64,000 bases of DNA from UBA993 sp964436815 (GTDB lineage: Bacteria; Bacillota; Dethiobacteria; DTU022), in the NCBI GenBank assembly GCA_964436815.1, contig CAYTER010000002.1, positions 27,906 through 91,905 on the forward strand, written 5' to 3'. Every line of letters starts with the position of its first letter. The first letter of the stretch is position 1. The notes beneath the pieces were generated by a model. It was given only the letters and a program-made list of their open reading frames with translations, searched no databases and was not told where the DNA came from. Of the stretch, positions 1-8,121 are shown piece after piece. Position numbers and translations under genes: made by a program.

Positions 1-123
1 GCGTCTGCGTTCCAGTTCGATCATTTTCCGGGTTCGCGCCGCCCTTAACATCTGCTGCTGCAGGTAAGGGGTCAGCGCCGAGATGATAATAAAAATCCAG
101 AAAATCTGTGACATATATTCCAT
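1..123 (-). CDS. SDH-family (ClpP-fold) membrane serine proteinase, N-terminal part only
   Basis: Only the first 41 codons are present; the gene runs off the left edge of the window. The start is ATG at 123, with a strong AAGGAGG ribosome site 9 bases upstream. The visible protein begins with one hydrophobic segment (residues about 6-18, IFWIFIIISAL) followed by a basic, glutamine- and arginine-rich stretch (LQQQMLRAARTRKMIE). This arrangement matches the N-terminus of the serine dehydrogenase proteinase family (PF01972), membrane-anchored ClpP-fold proteins common in anaerobic Bacillota. The catalytic region lies outside the window, so the assignment rests on the N-terminal pattern alone. 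It follows the rhomboid gene by 45 bases on the same strand and is probably cotranscribed with it, which would give a small operon of two membrane-associated proteases. Confidence 0.6.
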   Translation of the reverse strand, partial: MEYMSQIFWIFIIISALTPYLQQQMLRAARTRKMIELERRR

Positions 124-168
124 TTAAAAACCTCCTTGACGCTTCAGTAAAACGCTGCCGTAATAGAG

Positions 169-846
169 CTAACAGTAATCCCGCCAGCACTCCCAGAAGG
201 GGTCTGCGCGGTAATTACGTTTGGGGCGCATAATCAGAATCAGGATTAAACCGAGGGCAAAACCGCCGATATGTGCCCACCAGGCGATGCCGGGCAGGCC
301 GGCAAAGGCGTAGACAACCTGGATGACCGCCCAATAACCAAGATAGATCGGGGCCGGGAGCCAAAAAAAGAAGAAGATCAATGGTGGAATAACCGTCAAT
401 ACCCTGGCCCTGGGGAATAAAACCAGGTAAGCGCCCAATAAGCCTGAAACGGCTCCGGAAGCTCCCACCATCGGGATTGTGCTGTCGGGTACAGAAAACC
501 CTTGCAGCAATGCTGCTGCAATCCCTGAGAGCAGGTAGAGAATTAGAAAGCGAAAGAAACCAAGCCGCCCTTCAACAGCCGGTCCGAATACCCAGAGAAA
601 CCAGACATTGCCTACCAGGTGCATAAAGGATCCATGAACAAACATGCTTGTGAAGATGGTAAAATATTCGGCAGCCGGGTTGCTGAAAAAAGCAGCGGGA
701 ATAAAACCGTAATGATAAAATATTGCCTCGAAAGCTTCTATCCCCAAGGAAAGCTGGAATAGAAAAGCTAAACCGGTAATGATAATCAACCCGAAAGTTG
801 CCAGTTTAGATCCATGGTAGGTAATGGTGTCGCGCAGGGGAAACAT
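169..846 (-). CDS. Rhomboid-family intramembrane serine protease
   Basis: This 225-aa polytopic membrane protein would cleave transmembrane substrates within the bilayer. The rhomboid signatures are all visible: H76-x3-N80 (HLVGN) in the second membrane segment, the catalytic serine S130 in GASG, and the catalytic histidine H192 in AHIGG. About six hydrophobic segments can be counted, and the length is normal for a bacterial six-helix rhomboid without extra domains. The start at 846 is supported by AGGAGGG about 13 bases upstream and by a promoter with an extended -10 box at 887-895. The downstream SDH-type proteinase is on the same strand. No substrate can be named from context. Confidence in the family is high. 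Confidence 0.93.
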   Translation of the reverse strand: MFPLRDTITYHGSKLATFGLIIITGLAFLFQLSLGIEAFEAIFYHYGFIPAAFFSNPAAEYFTIFTSMFVHGSFMHLVGNVWFLWVFGPAVEGRLGFFRFLILYLLSGIAAALLQGFSVPDSTIPMVGASGAVSGLLGAYLVLFPRARVLTVIPPLIFFFFWLPAPIYLGYWAVIQVVYAFAGLPGIAWWAHIGGFALGLILILIMRPKRNYRADPFWECWRDYC

Positions 847-886
847 AGGCTGTCAAAAACCCTCCTGATTATTAAACGGCAAACTG

Positions 887-895
887 ATTATATCA
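887..895 (-). promoter_or_regulatory. Extended -10 promoter for the rhomboid gene
   Basis: On the minus strand the sequence reads TGATATAAT, a perfect sigma-A -10 hexamer with the TGn extension. It lies about 40 bases upstream of the rhomboid start codon and just downstream of the fdh operon terminator at 910-943. No good -35 hexamer is visible, which is common for extended -10 promoters. Confidence 0.55.
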
Positions 896-909
896 TAATG
901 TTTTCGTTA

Positions 910-943
910 AAGAGGGCGCAGCGTTTGGCAGCTGCGCCCTCTT
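910..943 (-). terminator. Hairpin terminator after the formate dehydrogenase operon
   Basis: A perfect 13-bp inverted repeat (AAGAGGGCGCAGC and its complement) encloses an 8-base loop. It begins 30 bases beyond the fdhA stop codon. On the minus strand a short T-run (TTT) follows, so it reads best as the transcription terminator of the fdh operon and insulates the rhomboid promoter at 887-895. Confidence 0.75.
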
Positions 944-973
944 CCAATTTTGTAATCTAGCGTAAATGCCAAG

Positions 974-3646
974 CTAGACTTTGTCAATCCGGATCGCGCA
1001 AACCTTGGTTTCCGGGGTCTTCGCCACCGGGTCAAGGGCATTGCTGGTCAGCAGGTTTGTCGGGCACTCGGCAAAGTGGAAGCTCAGTGAAGCGACACCC
1101 GGTTGACTGCGCCTGGAAATCTTGACCCTGACCTGAATTTTACCCCGCCGCGATTTGACTTCCACCAAATCCCCGTCAGCAAGATTCATCTTTTCAGCAT
1201 CCAGGGGGTTAATCAGGATCTGTTCTTCCCCGCTCAGCTGGTCAAGCCCTTCAGAATACCTGGTCATCGTGCTATGGAACTGGTAGAGGCTGCGTTCGGT
1301 AGTAAGAATCAACGGAAAATCAAAGTCACAGCATTCGGCTGAAGGCCTGAACTCGATGGCCGCCAGCTTGCCTTTGCCGGTTGGAGTAGCAAATTTCTCA
1401 GTATGCAGGATTCGTGTCCCCGGGTGATCCTCTGCCGGGCAGGGCCACTGGAGCCCGCCGGTTTCAAGACGCTCATAAGTGATCCCGGCATAACTTGGCG
1501 TCAGAGAGGTCATTTCCTTAAAAATCTCCTCCGCACTGTTGTAGGCAAAACCTTCGACTCCCATCTCATTGGCAATAGCACTGATAATCCACCAATCAGG
1601 CTTGGCTTCACCAACCGGATCAATAACCCGGCGCACGCGCTGGACGCGTCTTTCCGTATTAACAAAAGTGCCGTTCTTTTCAGCGAAAGATGCAGCCGGA
1701 AGAACTACATCAGCTTTCTGAGCCGTTTCATTGAGGAAGATATCCTGAACGACAAAAAATTCAAGTTTGTCCATCGCCTCGATCGAATGGGCGGCATTTG
1801 CTTCTGTCAGAACCGGGTTTTCCCCAACCAGGTAGATCGCTTTGATCTCACCATTATAGGCGGCGTCAAAGATTTCAGTATGGGTTAACCCCGGCTTTCC
1901 ACTGAGAGGTACGCCCCAGGCTGTTTCAAATTTCTTGCGGGCTTCTTCGTTGTCAACTTTCTGGTAACCGGTAAAGACATTGGGCAGGGAGCCCATATCA
2001 CAGGCACCCTGAACATTGTTCTGGCCGCGCAGGGGATTAACACCGGCTGAAACACGCCCGAGATTACCGGTGATCAGGGCCAGGTTGCTGACCGCCAGAA
2101 CGTTATCAGTGCCGTGCGAATGCTGAGTGACACCCATGCAGTAGAGAATCGATGCCGGGCTGTTTTCAGCATAGATCCGCGCTGCTTTGGCGATATCATC
2201 CCAGGGCAGCCCGGTCATGTCACTGACAAATTCCGGGGTGTAGCTTTCAAGCGACTTTTTAAACTGTTCATAATTCTCACAGCGTTCTTCAATATACTGC
2301 TGATCATGAAGCCCTTCTTCGATGATGACCCTCGCCATACCCATCAGGAGGGCTACATCACTGCCCGGTTTTAATGGCAGGTGAAGATCGGCAAAATTAA
2401 CCAGGGCAACTTCCTGAGGATTGGCAACAATCAACTTAGCCCCGTTGCGAACCGCTTTTTTAACCTGGTAACCGATAATGGGATGGGCATCCGTCGTGCT
2501 GGTTCCAACTGCCAGGATGCATTTTGCATCGCCAATTTCGGCTATCGAGTTGGTCATTGCTCCCGAACCCAGTGCTATGGCCAGACCGGCCACGGTAGGA
2601 GCGTGTCAGAGGCGGGCGCAGTGATCAATATTATTAGTTTCCATCACTGCCCGCGCAAATTTTTGCATCACATAATTGTCTTCATTAGTGCATTTTGCCG
2701 AAGCAATCATGGCAAATTGATCGCCTTTGTATTGCCCCAGTTTGCTTGCTATGAGCGACAGAGCTTCTTCCCAGCTTGCCTCGACCAGTTCCCCGTCCTT
2801 ACGGATTAAGGGGTGTGTCAGCCGGTCCGGGTGATTGACAAAACCAAGGCCGTAGCGGCCCTTTACACAGAGACTGCCGCCGCTTGCCGGGCTGTCTGCT
2901 ACAGCTCGCGAACTGACAACCCTGTTGCCACGCGCTCCTACGACAATGCCACAGCCGCATCCACAGAAGGGGCAGATAGTTTCAACTTCGTAAGTTGGTT
3001 CAATCGCTTTGCGGGGCACCAAAGCGCCGACCGGGCAGCGCGATACACATTCGCCGCAGGTAACACACGTTGAATCGATGATCGGTTTATCACCGAGAAC
3101 ACTGATCTTGGTTTTCATCCCTCGAAAAGCGAAGTCTATGCAACTGTCACCCTGGATCTCTTCACAGGTGCGTACGCACACCCCGCAGAGAACACACTTG
3201 TTCATATCGCGTAAATAATAGGGGTTGGAATCATCTAATGGATGATCAAGAACCGGTTTACGCATCGCCTTGATCCGCTCTTCATCCAAACCAATATAGC
3301 GGGTTAACTCCTGCAGCTGGCAGCGGCTGTTTTTGGCACAGCTCTGGCAGTTATAGTCATGATTAAGCACAAGCAGCTCCAGGTTAACCCGGCGGGTCTG
3401 ATCCAGATCGGCGCTGGCTGTAGTGACAACCAGCCCTTCTTCAACTGGGGTCATACAGGATACAGTAGGTCTGCGCCCCTCAATCTCCACCAGGCAAACC
3501 CGGCAGATCCCGACTGAGGTAAGGTCGGGATGATCACAGAGATGAGGGATATAGATCCCGTTGGCCAGGGCAGCATGCAGGATTGAGGTGCCCGATTCAG
3601 CCTGAATTTCCACTCCATCGATAGTCAGGGTAATTAGCTCTGACAT
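974..3646 (-). CDS. fdhA: Formate dehydrogenase catalytic subunit, selenocysteine-containing (in-frame UGA at 2606-2608)
   Basis: FdhA oxidises formate to CO2, or runs in reverse, at a Mo/W-bis-MGD centre. Read through the UGA, the protein is 890 aa with selenocysteine at residue 347 in the context HCARL-U-HAPTVAGLA, the exact position of the active-site Sec/Cys in this family. The N-terminus carries a plant-type [2Fe-2S] domain (C37, C48, C51, C64 counted from this start). Two ferredoxin-type [4Fe-4S] motifs follow (CVLCGVCVRTC, CVTCGECVSRC), then the CPFCGCGCG cluster motif of the molybdopterin oxidoreductase domain and a C-terminal dinucleotide-binding domain. I chose ATG 3646 rather than 3652 because AGGAGGG is correctly spaced only for 3646. 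The gene overlaps the upstream NuoF-like gene by 13 bases. The UGA is followed by a good SECIS hairpin, so this is one gene and not a frameshifted pair. Confidence 0.95.
2578..2608 (-). promoter_or_regulatory. UGA selenocysteine codon and bacterial SECIS element in fdhA
   Basis: On the minus strand TGA (2608-2606) is followed, 13 bases later, by TGGCC-GGTCT-GGCCA. This is a perfect 5-bp stem (2592-2588 with 2582-2578) closed around the loop GGUCU, the same apical loop found in the E. coli fdhF SECIS that binds SelB. Distance and loop sequence both match a functional bSECIS. Confidence 0.9.
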
Positions 3647-5487
3647 TTGCATCCCTCCTCACATGGTATATGTTCTTCGGCCTGGGGCAATCCTTCTGAG
3701 ACTACCAGTACCGCCCGTACCTTTTTGGGACAAACCTCGTAGCAGGCTCCGCACTTGGTGCATAAATCCTGATCAATTTCGTGCGGCTCTTTCTTCTCCC
3801 CACTGATCGCTTCAACCGGGCACTCCTTGGCACAGCGCTGGCAACCGATACATTTCTCCTGGTCTATGCGGTACTGAAGCAGCGCTTTACAAACCAGGGC
3901 CGGGCAGCGTTTTTCATTAACATGGGCCTCATATTCATGGTGGAAATATCGCAGGGTGGTTAAAATCGGGTTGGGGGCAGTTTGTCCCAGACCGCACATC
4001 GAGCCCTTTTTAACAGCCCAGGCCAGTTCCTGGAGCAGGTCGAGATCTTCCGGTTTGCCGCGTCCCTCGGTAATATCCTCTAAAATTGTGTACATCTGGG
4101 CCGTTCCAAGCCGACATGGTATACACTGACCGCAGGATTCGTTCTTGGTGAAATTTAAAAAATAGCGGGCCATGTCAACCATGCAGGTGTCTTCATCCAC
4201 GACAACCAGTCCTCCGGAGCCCATCATCGCTCCGGCTGCGGTTAGTGAATCAAAATCGATTGGCAAATCAAGATGTTCTTCGGGAATACAACCGCCCGAT
4301 GGGCCACCGATTTGGGCTGCTTTGAATTTTTTACCGAAGCGAATACCACCGCCGATATCGAAAACAACTTCCCTGATCGTAACACCCATCGGCACTTCAA
4401 CCAAACCGGTGTTGTTAACCTTTCCGGTTAAGGCAAAAACCTTGGTGCCCTTACTGCCATCGGTTCCAACTGCAGCAAATTGCTCCGACCCGCGACGCAG
4501 TATCAACGGGACATTAGCCAGGGTCTCCACGTTATTAATACAGGTGGGTTTACCCCAGAGACCCTCAACCGCCGGGAACGGCGGACGGTGGCGGGGCACA
4601 CCCCTTTTACCCTCGATCGATGCCAACAGGGCTGTTTCTTCACCACAGACGAAAGCGCCGGCGCCTTCCTTGATCTTGATCTTAAAGTTAAAACCTAATC
4701 CCAGGATATTATCACCAAGCATCCCGTATTTTTCAGCCTGGCTGATGGCTGTGCGCAAGCGTTTGATGGCTAACGGGTATTCGGAGCGTACGTAGATATA
4801 ACCTTCGTCAGCGCCGATTGCCCGTCCAGCAATCATCATTCCTTCAAGCACGGCATGGGGATCCCCTTCGAGCAAACTGCGATCCATAAAAGCTCCGGGG
4901 TCGCCTTCGTCAGCATTGCAGACAATATATTTCTTTGAACCGGCGCTGCTATTGGCAAACTGCCATTTCATCCCGGTGGGAAACCCGGCCCCACCGCGAC
5001 CGCGCAAGCCGGAAGATTTTACTTCGTTAACAACGGCCATCGGCTCCATCTGGAGCGCTTTCTTCAAACCCAGGTACCCACCCCTGATAATATACTCATC
5101 TATATTTTCGGGATCAATTACCCCACAGTTGCGCAAAGCCAGCCGCATCTGCTTATTGTAAAACATGATTTCATCATGGGAGACCACCCGCTCCCCGGTA
5201 ACCGGGTCGCTGTAGAGCAATCGCTCAACTTTGTTGCCCTTGACCAGGTATTCTTCAACGATCTCAGCTACATCTTCTTTTTGAACCCCACAATAGAAAA
5301 CATCATCCGGAAAAACAATAAATATTGGCCCTTTTTCACAGAAGCCGTGACAGCCGGACATAATTATGCGCACATCGTCCTGTAACCCGTGCTTTTTCAG
5401 CTCTTCATCAAGGGCATCCCTGACATCCAGGGCCCCTGACGAAATACAACCGGTACCGGCACAGATCAGAATATGACGTTCATACAC
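3634..5487 (-). CDS. NuoF/HndC/HylB-like NAD(P)H-binding flavoprotein subunit of the formate dehydrogenase complex
   Basis: This 617-aa subunit would carry FMN and exchange electrons between FdhA and NAD(P). Its domains in order are: an N-terminal thioredoxin-like [2Fe-2S] domain (CAGTGCISSG near residue 10, CHGFCEKGP near 47); the NuoF Rossmann-like FMN/NADH domain (GLRGRGGAGFPTG and NADEGDPGAFMDR); the SLBB region; the [4Fe-4S] motif ESCGQCIPCRLGT; and a C-terminal 2[4Fe-4S] ferredoxin domain (CIGCQRCAKECPVEA, CTKCGACYEVCP). This architecture is that of HndC/HylB-type subunits of NAD(P)-linked hydrogenases and formate dehydrogenases, which are longer than plain NuoF. The start at 5487 has AAAGGAGAGAGG upstream. 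It overlaps fdhA. The extra ferredoxin domain makes ferredoxin coupling or electron bifurcation possible, but that is inference. Confidence 0.92.
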   Translation of the reverse strand: MYERHILICAGTGCISSGALDVRDALDEELKKHGLQDDVRIIMSGCHGFCEKGPIFIVFPDDVFYCGVQKEDVAEIVEEYLVKGNKVERLLYSDPVTGERVVSHDEIMFYNKQMRLALRNCGVIDPENIDEYIIRGGYLGLKKALQMEPMAVVNEVKSSGLRGRGGAGFPTGMKWQFANSSAGSKKYIVCNADEGDPGAFMDRSLLEGDPHAVLEGMMIAGRAIGADEGYIYVRSEYPLAIKRLRTAISQAEKYGMLGDNILGLGFNFKIKIKEGAGAFVCGEETALLASIEGKRGVPRHRPPFPAVEGLWGKPTCINNVETLANVPLILRRGSEQFAAVGTDGSKGTKVFALTGKVNNTGLVEVPMGVTIREVVFDIGGGIRFGKKFKAAQIGGPSGGCIPEEHLDLPIDFDSLTAAGAMMGSGGLVVVDEDTCMVDMARYFLNFTKNESCGQCIPCRLGTAQMYTILEDITEGRGKPEDLDLLQELAWAVKKGSMCGLGQTAPNPILTTLRYFHHEYEAHVNEKRCPALVCKALLQYRIDQEKCIGCQRCAKECPVEAISGEKKEPHEIDQDLCTKCGACYEVCPKKVRAVLVVSEGLPQAEEHIPCEEGCKCQS

Positions 5488-5529
5488 TTAGCCTCTCTCC
5501 TTTCTTAGATCCCCAACCCTGTTCCGGCT

Positions 5530-5709
5530 TCAGTGTTCCCGAAAAGCCGAGCCATGTGAATACTTATTGATAATCGCTTCACGGGCTGCTTTACACTCTT
5601 CATTTTCATGACATAGAGGCCCTTCCAGACAGCATTCGATAAAAACATCGCAGGGTCTCTCCTTACTGTTGAAACACTTTTCACAGCAATGATCGATAAA
5701 ATGCTCCAT
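5530..5709 (-). CDS. Small cysteine-rich protein encoded between the NuoE- and NuoF-like subunits (59 aa)
   Basis: The start codon at 5709 abuts the stop of the NuoE-like gene (TTAAATG), and the stop lies 42 bases before the NuoF-like start, so it is almost certainly translated within the fdh operon. The 59-aa product contains eight cysteines at residues 8, 9, 12, 20, 26, 27, 33 and 39, including two CC pairs (DHCCEKC and IECCLEG) and the stretch PLCHENEEC. The spacing could bind zinc or an Fe-S cluster, but no known family was recognised. There is no signal peptide or membrane segment, so it is cytosolic. Position suggests a role in assembly or as an accessory subunit of the formate dehydrogenase; this is inference. 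Confidence that it is a real gene is good because of tight coupling and composition. Function is unknown. Confidence 0.75.
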   Translation of the reverse strand: MEHFIDHCCEKCFNSKERPCDVFIECCLEGPLCHENEECKAAREAIINKYSHGSAFREH

Positions 5710-6183
5710 TTAAGCTTGCCCCCCTTCAGGTTCGCCGCCGAAGCTCTCGATTATACCTTTCGTTTTATCCGGGTCTAGCTTGCCGAATGTTTTATCGTCT
5801 ATGGTCATAACCGGCGCCAACCCACAAGCTCCGATACAGGCAACTTCTTCGTAGGTATATTGCTGATCGGCTGTGGTTTCGCCGACACTGACTTTCAGAA
5901 CATCCTTAACCTTATCGGCCACTTTTTTAGCGCCACGAACATGACAGGCTGTTCCACAGCAGAGGCGGATTATATGCCGGCCGCGTGGCTTCAGATGAAA
6001 GCGGGCGTAGAAGGTGGCCACCCCGAAAACCTTGCTCTCAGGAACACGGACAAAACGGGCAACCGCTTTCATTGCCTCTTCGGGTAAATACCCCAGCTCT
6101 TCCTGAACATTCTGCAGCACAGGGATTAACTCATTTTTTTCGCCTTTAAATGAAGCAAATACTGTTTGCAGTTGTTCTTCCAT
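5710..6183 (-). CDS. NuoE-like [2Fe-2S] subunit of the formate dehydrogenase complex
   Basis: This 157-aa protein is the thioredoxin-fold subunit that pairs with NuoF-type flavoproteins in complex I, NAD(P)-linked hydrogenases and formate dehydrogenases. Four conserved cysteines of the [2Fe-2S] site are visible in CCGTACHVRG and CIGACGLAP. The N-terminal helical region (LIPVLQNVQEELGYLPEEA) is typical of the family, and the length is normal. It is the first gene of the operon; the minus-strand leader between 6184 and the ferritin promoter region contains the operon promoter, but no convincing -35/-10 pair could be picked. The next gene starts immediately after its stop codon. Confidence 0.92.
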   Translation of the reverse strand: MEEQLQTVFASFKGEKNELIPVLQNVQEELGYLPEEAMKAVARFVRVPESKVFGVATFYARFHLKPRGRHIIRLCCGTACHVRGAKKVADKVKDVLKVSVGETTADQQYTYEEVACIGACGLAPVMTIDDKTFGKLDPDKTKGIIESFGGEPEGGQA

Positions 6184-6419
6184 TTAATTTAATCACTCCC
6201 TTTACCGCTATTTCGACATAAACAGACCTGTTCTTATTCTCCTCACGAAAAGGCGAATCCTGCCCGGTTCAGGTAAAAAAGCGTCAACCTTAAAAAGACG
6301 CAATAGACAGTATATTATGGAATTATCTCTTTGGTATTATAGTCACTTAGCAGATGATGCACAATGGGTTATTAGATGGTTAAAAGGACCCAATGCTAAT
6401 CAGTAACAAATCCTAATTA

Positions 6420-6450
6420 TTGCATTATTATATTTAAAATATTATAATAA
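6420..6450 (+). promoter_or_regulatory. Sigma-A promoter and overlapping AT-rich inverted repeat upstream of ferritin
   Basis: TTGCAT (6420-6425) and TATAAT (6443-6448) are separated by exactly 17 bases, giving a strong promoter with a start near 6455 and a very short leader to the AAAAGGAGGG ribosome site. An inverted repeat, TTATTATA-N10-TATAATAA (6425-6450), covers the spacer and the -10 box. A repressor bound there would block transcription. Its AT-rich form resembles Fur/PerR-type boxes, but it does not match either consensus exactly, so the regulator is inferred. The remaining 236 bases back to the fdh operon hold no further gene. Confidence 0.7.
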
Positions 6451-6471
6451 CCTCAAAAAGGAGGGAATACA

Positions 6472-6975
6472 ATGTTACCAAAAAAACTTCTGGCGAAATT
6501 AAATGAACAGATTACTCATGAATTTTATTCCGCACATTACTACCTGGCCATGGCTTCCTATTTTAAAAAAGAAGAACTTGACGGTTTTGCAAACTTTTTC
6601 ATAGTCCAGGCTGAAGAAGAACGGTCCCACGCTATGAAATTTTTCGAATTTATCAATGACCAGGGTGAAGAAGCGTTGATTACCGGTTTTAAAGATCCAA
6701 AAAGGGATTTTAAATCAGTGGAAGAGATTTTTACCCTGGCTCTTGAGCACGAAAAACTGGTCACCGGTTTAATCACTGAACTGATGAAAACCGCCCAGGA
6801 AGAAAAGCATTACCCCAGTATCGGCTTTTTACAGTGGTTCATTGATGAACAGGTCGAAGAGGAAGCTTCAATGAGCAGGCTGCTGAGTCTTGTAAAGCGG
6901 GTGGGCGAGCAGGGCCATGGCATCCTAATGCTGGATCGCGAACTTGCCGGCCGCATTTTTACGCAGGAAGCGTAA
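6472..6975 (+). CDS. ftnA: Ferritin (non-haem, FtnA-type)
   Basis: The 167-aa protein stores iron in a 24-subunit cage. The four-helix bundle and ferroxidase ligands are visible: E17-class residues in the first helix (LNEQITHEFYSAHYYLAM), the E-x2-H pair in EEERSHAMKF, and the later helix FIDEQVEEEASMSRL. Length is normal for bacterial ferritin, and no haem-binding methionine pattern of bacterioferritin is evident. Translation starts at ATG 6472 behind AAGGAGGG. The gene stands alone between the divergent fdh operon and a terminator hairpin at 7018-7051. It likely protects Fe-S-rich metabolism from free iron and peroxide. Regulation by an iron- or peroxide-sensing repressor is suggested by the inverted repeat over the promoter. 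Confidence 0.95.
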   Translation: MLPKKLLAKLNEQITHEFYSAHYYLAMASYFKKEELDGFANFFIVQAEEERSHAMKFFEFINDQGEEALITGFKDPKRDFKSVEEIFTLALEHEKLVTGLITELMKTAQEEKHYPSIGFLQWFIDEQVEEEASMSRLLSLVKRVGEQGHGILMLDRELAGRIFTQEA

Positions 6976-7017
6976 AAATATACAAAGCTAAACCGCTTTA
7001 TTTTAATGAATTTTATG

Positions 7018-7051
7018 AAGGAGGATTCAGATAATTTCTGGAATCCTCCTT
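7018..7051. terminator. Hairpin terminator between ferritin and the convergent DUF2284 gene
   Basis: AAGGAGGATTC and its exact complement form an 11-bp stem around a 12-base loop, followed on the plus strand by a T-rich stretch (GATCTTTTC). It lies 42 bases after the ferritin stop and 22 bases before the end of the convergent minus-strand gene, so it can serve both. Confidence 0.75.
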
Positions 7052-7073
7052 GATCTTTTCTTGCAGAAAAAGT

Positions 7074-7628
7074 CTAATTGATCATTAAAATTGCATAACG
7101 ATTCATTTCCTGATCATAGCTGCTCAGGACTTCGATTGGATAACCGGCGTTGCGAACAGTTGAAAAAACATCGACAGCCAGCGATTCAGGGCCCGGCCGC
7201 GCATCATCTTTATGGATACACCCTTCCCGTGTCCCGGTACAATCACTGCATAAACGACATTCATCCATGAAAAGCATAAAGGCTTTATAATATCCTGCCC
7301 AGAAAACTTCCCGCTCTATTTTGATCAGCTTCTGACTGAGATCTTTACTCCAGGGAATCCGATCGAGAGGTTTCTCCAGCTTCTTGACAAAATGAAAAAG
7401 CACGGCATCTGTATACTCATTAAAGAAGGCCCTGCATTCATCCACCGGCGGTACTTGCGGGGGACAGGTTCCCTTTTTGCCATAACTGGTGCAGCCAAAC
7501 ATACACTTGAACCGCACCCAGTTGGCAACCTCGATCGCTGAAGCCTTGATCCATCGATAATCATCAAAACCGTGGCGCTTAAAGATTTGATCCAATTCAC
7601 TGTGTTTAATGATGACGCCCCCCCGCAT
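7074..7628 (-). CDS. DUF2284 predicted metal-binding protein
   Basis: This 184-aa protein has the cysteine signatures of DUF2284 (PF10050): a first group in FKCMFGCTSYGKKGTCPP (around residues 39-57) and a second group in DECRLCSDCTG followed by GCIHKD (around residues 122-140). Such proteins are thought to bind a metal or Fe-S cluster, and no biochemical role is established. It follows the [2Fe-2S] subunit of the molybdenum hydroxylase by 16 bases on the same strand and is probably cotranscribed, which suggests an accessory role in that enzyme's assembly or electron transfer (inference). The start at 7628 has only a weak ribosome site, so the N-terminus is uncertain by a few residues. Confidence 0.8.
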   Translation of the reverse strand: MRGGVIIKHSELDQIFKRHGFDDYRWIKASAIEVANWVRFKCMFGCTSYGKKGTCPPQVPPVDECRAFFNEYTDAVLFHFVKKLEKPLDRIPWSKDLSQKLIKIEREVFWAGYYKAFMLFMDECRLCSDCTGTREGCIHKDDARPGPESLAVDVFSTVRNAGYPIEVLSSYDQEMNRYAILMIN

Positions 7629-7644
7629 CTACCGCAACAGGATC

Positions 7645-8121
7645 TTAACGGCTTAACAATTCTTTTGCTTTTTCAATTGAACGGTTAATCCCTTCATAGC
7701 CTGTACAGCGGCACAGGTTACTCTGCAACCAGTCGCGGGATATTTCTGCTGAAGCGTCCGGGTGCTTTTCCAACATAGCGTAAGCATTGACCAGAAAACC
7801 GGAAGTGCAGAATCCACACTGATAGCCGCCTTCCTCAAGAAATGCTTTTTGGATGGCTGTATCTTTCAGTCCTTCAACAGTTATGACTTCTCTTCCCTGT
7901 GCTTCAACCGCAAGCACCAGGCACGATTTAACCGGAACCCCGTCAAGCAGTACCGTGCAAGCCCCGCAATCTCCGTTCTCACAACCCGGTTTGGCGCCAG
8001 TCAGACCGAGTTTTTCACGCAGGACCCGCAACAGGGTGTCTGCAGGTCTTACCACAACCTGCCTTTTCTCATTGTTAACATTCAATGTAATTTTGTTGAC
8101 TCCCTTTAGATAGACGTCCAT
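7645..8121 (-). CDS. Molybdenum hydroxylase [2Fe-2S] subunit (CoxS/XdhC-of-E. coli type)
   Basis: The 158-aa iron-sulfur subunit transfers electrons from the molybdenum centre to FAD. The N-terminal plant-type [2Fe-2S] motif is visible as CENGDCGACTVLLDG with a distal CLVLA cysteine. The C-terminal helical [2Fe-2S] domain shows CGFCTSG and CRCTGY. Length and cysteine pattern are canonical. Its ATG overlaps the stop of the FAD subunit (TGATG), so translation is coupled. The ordering large-FAD-small on the minus strand is a common arrangement for this family. Confidence 0.95.
   Translation of the reverse strand: MDVYLKGVNKITLNVNNEKRQVVVRPADTLLRVLREKLGLTGAKPGCENGDCGACTVLLDGVPVKSCLVLAVEAQGREVITVEGLKDTAIQKAFLEEGGYQCGFCTSGFLVNAYAMLEKHPDASAEISRDWLQSNLCRCTGYEGINRSIEKAKELLSR

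Noticed and set aside
974..3652. Formate dehydrogenase alpha as two separate genes or a nonsense pseudogene
   Set aside because: The break is a TGA at the known Sec position and is followed by a GGUCU-loop SECIS hairpin, so it is one selenoprotein gene.
6286..6306. GCGTC inverted repeat between the fdh and ferritin promoters
   Set aside because: Only five base pairs with an 11-base loop and no T-run; too weak to call a terminator or operator.
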